A model generated the notes under the pieces. That model was given only the letters and a program-made list of their open reading frames with translations. It was not told the DNA's origin and did not search any database. 12,506 nt of DNA from Bacteroidales bacterium. GTDB lineage: Bacteria > Bacteroidota > Bacteroidia > Bacteroidales > UBA7960. The stretch lies in NCBI GenBank assembly GCA_003557965.1, contig PWND01000226.1, positions 1-12,506 of the forward strand. The letters are read 5' to 3'. This document shows, one piece after another, positions 1-6,490 of this stretch. How positions within the stretch are numbered: position 1 is the stretch's first letter; each line of letters begins with the position of its first letter. Position numbers and translations under genes: made by a program.

Positions 1-1
1 C

Positions 2-223
2 TGGCTTTCTATTATTCCGCTGACTTCTCCTATTGTTATGATGCTTAGAATCCCATTCGGAGTTCCTTTTACTGAACTCTACCTGTCAATGTTTTTATTG
101 GTGCTGGGGTTTTTATTTACCACATGGCTTGCTTCCCGGATTTATCGTACAGGAATTCTAATGTATGGGAAAAAGCCCGGTTATAAAGAACTATGGAAGT
201 GGATTTCGTATCGTGGAAAATAA
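2..223 (+). CDS. ABC-2 type transporter permease, C-terminal fragment
   Basis: The reading frame is open from the left edge of the window and ends at TAA 221-223, giving the last 73 residues of a longer protein whose start lies outside. The fragment carries a Pro-rich segment near its start (IPLTSPIVMM), an amphipathic stretch with RIPFGVP, then one clear hydrophobic membrane segment at about fragment residues 25-45, followed by RIYRTGILMYGKKPGYKELWKW and a basic tail. This end pattern is what I know from NatB/YhaP-like ABC-2 permeases of Bacteroidota, which form the membrane part of an ATP-driven export system of unknown substrate. The partner ATPase would be expected upstream and is not visible. 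The phosphatase gene that follows overlaps its last 11 nt, suggesting co-transcription. The family call rests on a C-terminal fragment only, so the substrate cannot be inferred. Confidence 0.75.
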   Translation, partial: WLSIIPLTSPIVMMLRIPFGVPFTELYLSMFLLVLGFLFTTWLASRIYRTGILMYGKKPGYKELWKWISYRGK

Positions 224-1166
224 TAAGAATAACATAAAAACTGCAATTATTGATTGCGGTACTAACACGTTTCATCTTTTAATAGCTGAATACGATAATT
301 CAGGTTATTATAACATTATTAAAAGAGAAATGAGAAATGTGAAGCTTGGAAGAAATACCATTTTAAAAAAAATAATTTCCAGGGATGCTTTTGAAAAAGG
401 TATTAAGGCTTTCATTGATTTAAACAATATTGCAAAAGATCATAATGCAGATTCTATTCATGCCTATGCTACTTCTGCTATCAGGAGTGCCGAAAACGGA
501 CAGGAGTTTGTTGACCTTGCTTACAAAAAAACAAAAACAAAAATAAACGTAATTGACGGATATAAAGAAGCACATTATATATATAATGGTGTAATGCTGG
601 CTCTCGAAAAAATTGATGATACAATCCTTATAATGGATATCGGCGGAGGAAGCACCGAATTTATTATTGCAAACAATAATGGAATCATTTACAAAAACAG
701 CTTTGACCTTGGTGTTGCACGTATATTGAAAAAATTGCAGCCCTCTGACCCCCTAAAATCAAAAGATATAATAAAGGCCGGAGAATTGCTTTCACAAGAA
801 TTGAAGCCTTTATCTGAAGCATTAAAACATAATCCTGCAAAATCACTTATTGGTAGTTCAGGTTCCTTTGAATCAATATACTCTGTGATTTCTGAAGAAA
901 TATATGGGAAAACCCCGGATAATTTTGTAAAAATTGAAAAAATTGATCACAGAGATTTTTATACATTATATAACAGGTTTATAAAATCAACAGAAAAAGA
1001 GAGATATAATATTAAAGGCCTGCTGCATGCTCGTGTTGACACTATTGTTTTGGCATCTTTGTTTGTTGAATTTATTATTAATCAATTTAAAATAAAAGAA
1101 CTGTACTTTTCTAATTATGCCCTTAAAGAAGGGGTGCTTGCAGAAATGATTGGTCGAAATGAATAG
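213..1166 (+). CDS. Ppx/GppA family phosphatase (exopolyphosphatase-like)
   Basis: This predicted cytosolic enzyme of the ASKHA sugar kinase/Hsp70/actin fold would hydrolyse terminal phosphates from polyphosphate and/or pppGpp. Numbered from the GTG at 213 (317 aa), it shows phosphate motif 1 DCGTNT at 14-19, YATSAIRSA at 85-93, the Glu-Ala pair with the likely catalytic Glu119 in DGYKEAHYIYNGV, phosphate motif 2 DIGGGSTEF at 142-150, and GSSGSFESI at 214-222. The length fits the short, two-domain form of the family without the C-terminal HD-like part of E. coli PPX. I prefer GTG 213 because homologues begin only a few residues before the xIIDxGTNT strand. The ATG at 165 would add 16 poorly family-like residues and a 59-nt overlap with the permease. 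One deviation is Lys before the Glu-Ala, where many members have Glu. Whether it is a polyphosphatase or a pppGpp phosphatase cannot be decided from sequence. Confidence 0.9.
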   Translation: MENNKNNIKTAIIDCGTNTFHLLIAEYDNSGYYNIIKREMRNVKLGRNTILKKIISRDAFEKGIKAFIDLNNIAKDHNADSIHAYATSAIRSAENGQEFVDLAYKKTKTKINVIDGYKEAHYIYNGVMLALEKIDDTILIMDIGGGSTEFIIANNNGIIYKNSFDLGVARILKKLQPSDPLKSKDIIKAGELLSQELKPLSEALKHNPAKSLIGSSGSFESIYSVISEEIYGKTPDNFVKIEKIDHRDFYTLYNRFIKSTEKERYNIKGLLHARVDTIVLASLFVEFIINQFKIKELYFSNYALKEGVLAEMIGRNE

Positions 1167-1258
1167 TTGTAGATTTAGAAACATAACTCAAAAAAGCCAG
1201 CAAAACATTATTTAATATCAAACTTTATTAAGAAGTATCTGCAATTAAAAAAAATAAT

Positions 1259-1266
1259 TACCTTTG
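1259..1266 (+). promoter_or_regulatory. Candidate upstream promoter P1, -7 element TACCTTTG
   Basis: TACCTTTG matches the Bacteroidota primary-sigma -7 consensus TAnnTTTG exactly. It is followed by a C-rich initiation region and AAAA, the same layout as the P2 promoter 161 bp downstream. A matching -33 TTG is not present at 19-21 bp upstream; only a weak TCTG lies at 1238-1241. It would produce an rpsL leader of roughly 230 nt that includes the hairpin at 1327-1359. It is weaker as a candidate than P2. Confidence 0.45.
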
Positions 1267-1326
1267 TGCCCCTCAAAACCTATAATATTCATTTTGTAAT
1301 TTATTGGTTTTTAAAAAAACATATCA

Positions 1327-1359
1327 TTTTTAAAGTGGTAATTTCTACTGCTTTAGAAA
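1327..1359 (+). promoter_or_regulatory. Predicted RNA hairpin in the rpsL upstream region
   Basis: Bases 1332-1340 (AAAGTGGTA) pair with 1346-1354 (TACTGCTTT) around a 5-nt loop ATTTC, using two adjacent G-U wobbles. Pairing extends outward through 1331-1355 and then 1327-1330 with 1356-1359. Because of the G-U pairs the helix forms well only as + strand RNA. It lies downstream of P1 and upstream of P2, so it would be part of a P1 transcript only. It is followed by A residues rather than a T-run, so it does not look like an intrinsic terminator. Stability is modest (mostly A-U pairs). Confidence 0.35.
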
Positions 1360-1397
1360 AAAAATATTGGTTAGGTTAAAAAAAATCCAAATCATTA

Positions 1398-1427
1398 TTG
1401 GAAATAAAAAAATAACCCTTACCTTTG
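1398..1427 (+). promoter_or_regulatory. Main promoter P2 of the rpsL ribosomal operon
   Basis: A -33 TTG (1398-1400) and a -7 TACCTTTG (1420-1427) are separated by 19 bp, the spacing known for Bacteroidota housekeeping promoters. Initiation would fall around 1431-1436, in the CACTCCCTAAAA stretch, leaving a leader of about 70 nt before the rpsL ATG. It is the best promoter match in the window and sits where the str operon promoter is expected. Confidence 0.75.
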
Positions 1428-1504
1428 CACTCCCTAAAATGTGAGTGAATTTGATAGAAGTACCTAATAAACAATAGTTTTTATAACATATAACAAGAAT
1501 AAAT

Positions 1505-1882
1505 ATGCCAACAATACAACAATTGGTAAGAAAAGGAAGAAAAAAGGTGACATATAAGAGCAAATCACCTGCATTAGATTCGTGCCCCCAACGTCGTGGG
1601 GTGTGTGTCAGAGTATATACAACAACTCCTAAAAAGCCTAATTCGGCAATGAGAAAAGTTGCCAGGGTAAGGCTTACAAACGGGAAAGAGGTTAACTCAT
1701 ATATACCCGGAGAAGGTCACAATCTTCAGGAGCACTCTATTGTGTTAATTCGCGGAGGTAGAGTAAAAGACCTTCCGGGTGTTAGATATCATATTGTTCG
1801 TGGAGCTCTTGACACCAGTGGTGTTGAAGGACGCAAACAAAGAAGGTCAAAGTACGGAACAAAAAGGCCTAAAGAAAAATAA
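1505..1882 (+). CDS. rpsL: 30S ribosomal protein S12
   Basis: S12 sits at the decoding centre of the small subunit and helps inspect the codon-anticodon helix. The 125-residue product aligns end to end with E. coli S12 (124 aa). It keeps TTPKKPNSA at 40-48 and GGRVKDLPGVRYH at 84-96. The lysines whose replacement gives streptomycin resistance are wild type (Lys44 and Lys88 counting Met), so the protein should be of the drug-sensitive type. Asp89, the residue methylthiolated by RimO in E. coli, is present; whether it is modified here is unknown. The start follows AT-rich sequence with no Shine-Dalgarno. It is the first gene of the cluster, about 70 nt after the predicted P2 start, and is followed by rpsG after 33 nt. 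Confidence 0.98.
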   Translation: MPTIQQLVRKGRKKVTYKSKSPALDSCPQRRGVCVRVYTTTPKKPNSAMRKVARVRLTNGKEVNSYIPGEGHNLQEHSIVLIRGGRVKDLPGVRYHIVRGALDTSGVEGRKQRRSKYGTKRPKEK

Positions 1883-1915
1883 ACATTAGAATTATTAAAG
1901 TAAATATCCGTATAA

Positions 1916-2383
1916 ATGAGAAAGTCAAAACCAAAAAAGAGAATAGTACTTCCTGATCCAAAATATAATGATCAGTTAGTTACGATGTTTGTAAATAACT
2001 TAATGCTTAGAGGAAAGAAGTCTAAGGCGTTTGCAATTTTTTATAGTGCAATAGATACTGTATCTGAAAAAACTAAAGAAGACGGCCTTGAGGTGTGGAA
2101 AAAGGCATTAGCTAATGTTACACCTGCTGTTGAAGTTAAAAGCCGTAGAATTGGTGGTGCAACATTCCAGATTCCTTCAGAAATCAGAGCCGAAAGAAAA
2201 ATGTCGGTCGCAATAAAGAATTTGATAAAATTTGCCAGGAAACGTAATGAAAAGAAAATGTCAGCAAAATTAGCCGGTGAGATTATGGCTGCATATAAAG
2301 AAGAAGGTGCCGCATTTAAAAGAAAGCAAGATACTCACCGTATGGCTGATGCAAACAAAGCTTTTTCTCATTTTAGATTTTAA
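1916..2383 (+). CDS. rpsG: 30S ribosomal protein S7
   Basis: S7 nucleates assembly of the 30S head by binding the 3' domain of 16S rRNA and lines the E site. The 155-aa product has the basic N-terminal arm (RKSKPKKR), the conserved helices with MFVNNLMLRGKKS at 24-36, the beta-hairpin RRIGGATFQIPSEIR at 77-91 that contacts E-site tRNA, and the family-typical end RMADANKAFSHFRF. Length is close to the bacterial norm (about 156 aa). In E. coli S7 represses translation of the str operon by binding the rpsL-rpsG spacer; here that spacer is only 33 nt with no evident fold, so the same mechanism is not supported by sequence. It lies 32 nt upstream of fusA. Confidence 0.98.
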   Translation: MRKSKPKKRIVLPDPKYNDQLVTMFVNNLMLRGKKSKAFAIFYSAIDTVSEKTKEDGLEVWKKALANVTPAVEVKSRRIGGATFQIPSEIRAERKMSVAIKNLIKFARKRNEKKMSAKLAGEIMAAYKEEGAAFKRKQDTHRMADANKAFSHFRF

Positions 2384-2415
2384 TATTATTACGGAATAGA
2401 GAGATTAATTATTAA

Positions 2416-4518
2416 ATGAACCAGAAGTTAAAATATAACAGGAACATTGGCATTATGGCCCATATAGACGCCGGTAAAACTACTACTACCGAGCGCGTTC
2501 TATTCTATACGGGCATTAACCACAGGCTGGGTGAAGTGCATGATGGGAATGCTACAATGGACTGGATGGTACAGGAGCAGGAAAGAGGGATAACTATTAC
2601 ATCTGCTGCTACTACAACTTTCTGGAAATATGATAATAAACAATATAAAATTAACATAATAGATACTCCCGGACACGTTGACTTTACTGTTGAAGTAGAA
2701 AGGTCATTAAGGGTGTTGGATGGTGCAATTGCCTTGTTCTGTGCAGTTGGTGGTGTAGAACCGCAATCCGAAACTGTTTGGAGGCAAGCCGATAAATATA
2801 AAGTACCAAGAATCAGTTATGTTAATAAAATGGATCGTGCAGGAGCCGACTTTTTCTCCGTTGTTGCACAAATAAAGCAAAGGCTTGGCATGAATCCCGT
2901 ACCTCTACAGATTCCTATTGGAAGTGAAGATGACTATAGAGGTGTTGTTGACCTTATTACAGGCAAAGCATACGAATGGGAAGAGCAATCACTTGGTAAT
3001 GTTTTTAATGAAGTGCCGGTTCCTGATGACCTGGTAGAAACAGTTAAGGAACTTAGAATGAATATTATTGAGGGGTGCGCAGAAGAAAGTGAAGAAATGC
3101 TTGACAAGTTTATTGAAGACCCTGATAGCATTTCACAGGAAGAATTAATTAGCATAATAAGAGAGGCCACTATAGCACTTAAGATTACTCCGGTTTTATG
3201 TGGCTCATCATTTAAGAACAAAGGTGTACAGCATTTACTTGATGCGGTTTGTAAGTTTTTACCATCACCGCTTGATGTAGAAGCAATAGAAGGAATAAAT
3301 CCGAAAACGGAAAAAGATGAAGTACGCCATGCTGATGTTAATGAACCATTTGCTGCATTAGCTTTTAAAATTGCAACAGACTCTTATGTGGGGAAACTTG
3401 CCTTTTTTAGGGTGTATAGTGGCAGGCTGGATTCAGGTTCTTATGTTTATAATGCTTCAACCGGGAAAAAAGAAAGAATTTCACGAATATTGCAAATGCA
3501 TGCAAATAAGCAAAACCCTGTTGATTACATAGAAGCCGGTGATATTGGTGCTGCTGTTGGTTTTAAATCAATACATACAGGCGATACCCTGTGTACCGAA
3601 AAACATCCCGTGCTACTTGAATCAATGACCTTCCCGGAACCTGTTATCAGTGTTGCAGTAGAACCCAAAACACAAGCAGATGTTGATAAGCTGTCATTAG
3701 CATTGAAAAAACTTGAAGAAGAAGACCCCACATTCAAAGTGAAAATTGACCAGGATTCAGGCCAGACAATTATTAGCGGAATGGGCGAGTTACATCTTGA
3801 AATTCTTTTAGACAGGCTTATGCGCGAATTTAATGTTGAGTGTAATCAAGGCCATCCGCAAGTAGCATACAAAGAGGCAATCACTCAAGCTGTTAAGCAT
3901 AGAGAGATTTATAAGAAACAAACAGGAGGCAAAGGTAAATTTGCTGATATAGAATTTGAAATAGGGCCGGCCGATGAAAATGTTAAAGGCTTGCAATTTG
4001 TAAATGAAGTAAAAGGTGGAAATGTCCCCAAAGAGTATATTGCATCTGTCGAGAAAGGCTTTAAGGCAGCAATGCAAAATGGTATTCTTGCAGGATATCC
4101 GCTTAATAATATGAAAGTAACTCTGTTGGATGGCTCTTATCATAGTGTTGACTCAGATTCACTTTCATTTGAAATTGTTGCAAAAGTTGGTTTTAAAAAT
4201 GCTATGCCGAAAACAAAACCGGTATTACTTGAACCAGTAATGAAGCTGGAAGTTGTAACACCCGATGAGTACGTTGGAGATGTTACCGGGGATATTAATA
4301 AGAGAAGAGGGCAACTTGAAGGAATTTCAACGCGTGCCAGCCTGCAGGTAATTAAAGCTAAGTTACCTTTAAGTGAAACATTTGGATATGTAACTTCTCT
4401 AAGAACCCTGACGTCAGGCAGAGCTACATCAACACTTGAGTTTTCTCATTATGAGCAAGCTCCGAAAAATATTGCAGATGATATTGTATTAAAAATAAAT
4501 GGAATTAATGCGTATTAA
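2416..4518 (+). CDS. fusA: Translation elongation factor G
   Basis: EF-G is the cytosolic GTPase that drives tRNA-mRNA translocation and, with RRF, ribosome recycling. The 700-aa protein shows all five domains. G-domain motifs are AHIDAGKT at 15-22 (P-loop), RGITIT at 57-62 (switch I), DTPGHVDF at 83-90 (switch II, with the catalytic His87), NKMD at 137-140 and CGSS at 262-265. Domain III carries SGMGELHLEIL at 454-464, domain IV begins near 480 with the GGNVP loop at 534-538, and domain V runs from about 605 with EYVGDVTGDINKRRG at 618-632. Length matches canonical EF-G (about 700 aa). Position in the str cluster after rpsG supports the housekeeping copy rather than an EF-G2 or a TetM-like protection protein. 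Unlike in E. coli, tuf does not follow; rpsJ starts 21 nt later. Confidence 0.98.
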   Translation: MNQKLKYNRNIGIMAHIDAGKTTTTERVLFYTGINHRLGEVHDGNATMDWMVQEQERGITITSAATTTFWKYDNKQYKINIIDTPGHVDFTVEVERSLRVLDGAIALFCAVGGVEPQSETVWRQADKYKVPRISYVNKMDRAGADFFSVVAQIKQRLGMNPVPLQIPIGSEDDYRGVVDLITGKAYEWEEQSLGNVFNEVPVPDDLVETVKELRMNIIEGCAEESEEMLDKFIEDPDSISQEELISIIREATIALKITPVLCGSSFKNKGVQHLLDAVCKFLPSPLDVEAIEGINPKTEKDEVRHADVNEPFAALAFKIATDSYVGKLAFFRVYSGRLDSGSYVYNASTGKKERISRILQMHANKQNPVDYIEAGDIGAAVGFKSIHTGDTLCTEKHPVLLESMTFPEPVISVAVEPKTQADVDKLSLALKKLEEEDPTFKVKIDQDSGQTIISGMGELHLEILLDRLMREFNVECNQGHPQVAYKEAITQAVKHREIYKKQTGGKGKFADIEFEIGPADENVKGLQFVNEVKGGNVPKEYIASVEKGFKAAMQNGILAGYPLNNMKVTLLDGSYHSVDSDSLSFEIVAKVGFKNAMPKTKPVLLEPVMKLEVVTPDEYVGDVTGDINKRRGQLEGISTRASLQVIKAKLPLSETFGYVTSLRTLTSGRATSTLEFSHYEQAPKNIADDIVLKINGINAY

Positions 4519-4539
4519 CGTTCTTAAAATAAAATAACC

Positions 4540-4845
4540 GTGAGTCAAAGAATTAGAATAAAATTAAAATCTTACGATTACAACTTGGTTGATAAGTCAG
4601 CCGAAAAGATTGTAAAAACAGTTAAATCAACTGGAGCAGTGGTAAATGGCCCGATCCCATTACCTACAAACAAAAGGATTTTCACAGTTTTAAAATCGCC
4701 GTTTGTTAACAAGAAGTCGAGAGAGCAATTTCAGGTTTGCAGTTACAAACGCCTTTTGGATATTTATTCAACATCCTCAAAAACTGTTGATGCTCTTATG
4801 AAACTTGAGCTGCCCAGTGGAGTTGAAGTTGAAATTAAAGTTTAA
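4540..4845 (+). CDS. rpsJ: 30S ribosomal protein S10 (NusE)
   Basis: S10 is part of the 30S head and, as NusE, bridges to NusG/NusB in transcription-translation coupling and antitermination. The 101-aa product matches the family from residue 2 (SQRIRIKLKSYDYN), with GPIPLPT at 37-43, the long ribosome-inserting loop around SPFVNKKSREQF at 53-64, and RLLDIYS at 71-77. The start is GTG (4540-4542); no in-frame ATG lies between the fusA stop and the conserved N-terminus, so the GTG is well supported. It is one of only two non-ATG starts I chose in the window. The upstream gap to fusA is 21 nt, with no promoter motif, so the str and S10 groups appear to be read as one unit. Confidence 0.97.
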   Translation: MSQRIRIKLKSYDYNLVDKSAEKIVKTVKSTGAVVNGPIPLPTNKRIFTVLKSPFVNKKSREQFQVCSYKRLLDIYSTSSKTVDALMKLELPSGVEVEIKV

Positions 4846-4895
4846 TTATTATAATTATTTATTGCATTATTGCGTAAAGAAAAATACTGCGAAAA

Positions 4896-5525
4896 ATGTC
4901 AGGATTAATAGGAAAAAAAATCGGAATGACCAGCTTTTTTGATGCCTCTGGGAAAAATATCCCATGCACCGTAATTAAAGCTGGCCCTTGTGTAGTTACG
5001 CAGATAAGAACAAAGGAGAATGATGGCTATGAAGCGATTCAGCTTGGGTTTGATGAAAAACGTGAAAAATCCACTACCCGGGCACTTATGGGTCACTTCA
5101 AGAAAGCTAAAACTACTCCCAAAAAAGTACTTGCTGAATTTACCCGTTTTGAACAGGGGCACCAGAAAAAATTCGGCGATACGCTTACCTGTGATGTTTT
5201 CATTGAAGGGGAATATATTGATGTAGTTGGAGTGTCTAAAGGAAAAGGCTTCCAGGGGGTTGTTAAAAGACACGGGTTTGCTGGTGTAGGCCAGGCAACT
5301 CACGGGCAGCACAACAGAGAAAGAGCTCCCGGCTCATTAGGTGCATCATCATACCCGTCAAGAGTTTTTAAAGGTATGAGAATGGGAGGAAGAATGGGAG
5401 GAAACAGAGTGAAAATGATTAATATACAAATCATGAAAATTATTCCCGAAAAAAACTTAGTAATAGTTAAAGGATCAGTACCCGGTCCTAATGGTTCATA
5501 TTTAATTCTTGAAAGATGGAGCTAG
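4896..5525 (+). CDS. rplC: 50S ribosomal protein L3
   Basis: L3 is an early assembly protein of the large subunit; its extension reaches toward the peptidyl transferase centre. The 209-aa product (E. coli also 209) begins with SGLIGKKIGMTSFF, has SKGKGFQGVVKRHGF at 114-128 and the long loop from about 130 to 170 (THGQHNRERAPGSLG, then FKGMRMGGRMG). By alignment, the Gln methylated by PrmB in E. coli L3 falls at Ala150 here, so that modification site is absent. The coding end overlaps the start of rplD by 10 nt, which suggests translational coupling. The 50-nt gap behind rpsJ is the largest in this part of the cluster apart from the rplP-rpmC spacer and shows no promoter. Confidence 0.98.
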   Translation: MSGLIGKKIGMTSFFDASGKNIPCTVIKAGPCVVTQIRTKENDGYEAIQLGFDEKREKSTTRALMGHFKKAKTTPKKVLAEFTRFEQGHQKKFGDTLTCDVFIEGEYIDVVGVSKGKGFQGVVKRHGFAGVGQATHGQHNRERAPGSLGASSYPSRVFKGMRMGGRMGGNRVKMINIQIMKIIPEKNLVIVKGSVPGPNGSYLILERWS

Positions 5526-6145
5526 CAGTTTATAATATAGAAGGCAAAAAAACAACCAAAACGGTTAACCTTAAAGATGAAATTTTTGGTGTGGAACCTA
5601 ACGACCATGTCATATACCTTGATGTAAAACAGTATCTGGCAAATAAAAGACAAGGAACCCATAAAACCAAAGAAAGAGGTGAAGTAAAAGGAAGTACCCG
5701 CAAGCTTAGAAGACAAAAAGGTACAGGTGCAGCCCGTATAGGCGATATTAAATCACCTATCTTAAGAGGTGGCGGCAGAGCTTTCGGCCCGAGGCCAAGA
5801 GACTATTCCTTTAAACTTAACAAAAAGGTTAAAAGGCTTGCACGAAAGTCGGCGCTGTCTTATAAGGCTAAAGATAATAGTATAATGGTTTTAGAGGATT
5901 TTTCTTTCGAAGAACCAAAAACCAAAAAGTTTATACAAATCCTGAATAACCTGAATCTTACTGATACTAAGTCGCTACTGGTTGTTTCTGAAGCAAACAG
6001 GAATATCTTTTTGTCTGCCAGAAACATACCCAACACTGCTGTGGTTGTGGCAAGCGAACTTAATACATACCAGGTTCTTAATAACAAAAGGTTATTATTG
6101 GTGGAAAGCGCAATTGAAAAAATTGAAAATATATTATTGAAATAA
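5516..6145 (+). CDS. rplD: 50S ribosomal protein L4
   Basis: L4 assembles early on 23S rRNA and its loop lines the peptide exit tunnel. The 209-aa product has the internal extended loop at about 45-109, rich in Arg/Lys/Gly, including RRQKGTGAARIG at 65-76 and GGGRAFGPRPRDYS at 85-98, where macrolide-resistance changes map in other bacteria. The globular C-terminal part follows (VLEDFSF, then SLLVVSE). In E. coli L4 also represses its own operon through the S10 leader; nothing in this sequence shows that such a leader exists here, because rpsJ follows fusA directly. The ATG lies within the last codons of rplC (overlap 10 nt), so L3 and L4 are probably translationally coupled, which fits their equal stoichiometry. 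Confidence 0.98.
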   Translation: MELAVYNIEGKKTTKTVNLKDEIFGVEPNDHVIYLDVKQYLANKRQGTHKTKERGEVKGSTRKLRRQKGTGAARIGDIKSPILRGGGRAFGPRPRDYSFKLNKKVKRLARKSALSYKAKDNSIMVLEDFSFEEPKTKKFIQILNNLNLTDTKSLLVVSEANRNIFLSARNIPNTAVVVASELNTYQVLNNKRLLLVESAIEKIENILLK

Positions 6146-6183
6146 ATTTAATGCTGGGAATAATCAGCCTAAAACAGAGAAAA

Positions 6184-6477
6184 ATGGATATTTTGATAAA
6201 ACCTCTGATAACTGAAAAAATGACAGCGCAAACTGAAAAGTTTCCGAACAGATACGGCTTTATAGTTGATAAGAAAGCTAAAAAGTCGCAAATAAAAGCT
6301 GCTGTCGAAGAAATGTATGATGTTACTGTTGAAAAAGTAAACACTATGAACTACCTTGGCAAGCTTAAGGTAAGATATACTAAAACCGGATTTATGTCCG
6401 GCAGAAAAAACAGTTTTAAAAAGGCTATCGTACAGGTAGCAGAAGGTGAAATAATTGATTTTTATAGCAACATTTAA
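6184..6477 (+). CDS. rplW: 50S ribosomal protein L23
   Basis: L23 binds 23S rRNA next to the exit tunnel and is the docking site for trigger factor and SRP. The 97-aa product starts MDILIKPLITEKMTAQTEK, matching the usual L23 start in which the I-x-x-P-x-x-T-E-K motif comes a few residues after Met. It contains YGFIVDKKAKKSQIKAAVEEMYDV at about 24-47 and the VNTMNYLGK loop, and ends with an acidic-aromatic tail. A longer reading from ATG 6151 would add 11 residues (MLGIISLKQRK) with no family match, so I chose 6184. The gap to rplD is then 38 nt and rplB follows after 13 nt. No Shine-Dalgarno is present. Confidence 0.96.
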   Translation: MDILIKPLITEKMTAQTEKFPNRYGFIVDKKAKKSQIKAAVEEMYDVTVEKVNTMNYLGKLKVRYTKTGFMSGRKNSFKKAIVQVAEGEIIDFYSNI

Positions 6478-6490
6478 GATATTTAGATAA

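Larger units (their letters stand above)
1167..1504 (+). other. Intergenic region upstream of rpsL
   Basis: This 338-bp non-coding gap separates the phosphatase gene from the ribosomal cluster and is very AT-rich. I see no credible small gene in it. It contains two TAnnTTTG -7 elements (1259-1266 and 1420-1427), a hairpin-forming segment (1327-1359), three copies of TATTGG (starting at 1302, 1365 and 1396) and several A-tracts of 7-8 bases. There is no obvious intrinsic terminator for the upstream gene: no GC-rich stem followed by a T-run is present. Confidence 0.8.

Noticed and set aside
165..212. Upstream ATG start for the phosphatase gene
   Set aside because: It adds 16 residues with no family match and a 59-nt overlap with the permease gene; GTG 213 gives the usual short N-terminus. 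It cannot be fully excluded because Shine-Dalgarno signals are not informative here.
1345..1563. Hydrophobic 72-codon open frame on the - strand over the rpsL promoter and start
   Set aside because: The hydrophobic look comes from reverse-complemented A-rich leader sequence; it overlaps P2 and the rpsL start, so a gene here is unlikely.
4905..5312. Open frame on the - strand (135 codons) opposite rplC
   Set aside because: Antisense to a certain gene, with no promoter motif or domain pattern.
6151..6183. Upstream ATG start for rplW
   Set aside because: The extra 11 residues precede the point where L23 proteins normally start (MDILIKPLITEK), so ATG 6184 is preferred.
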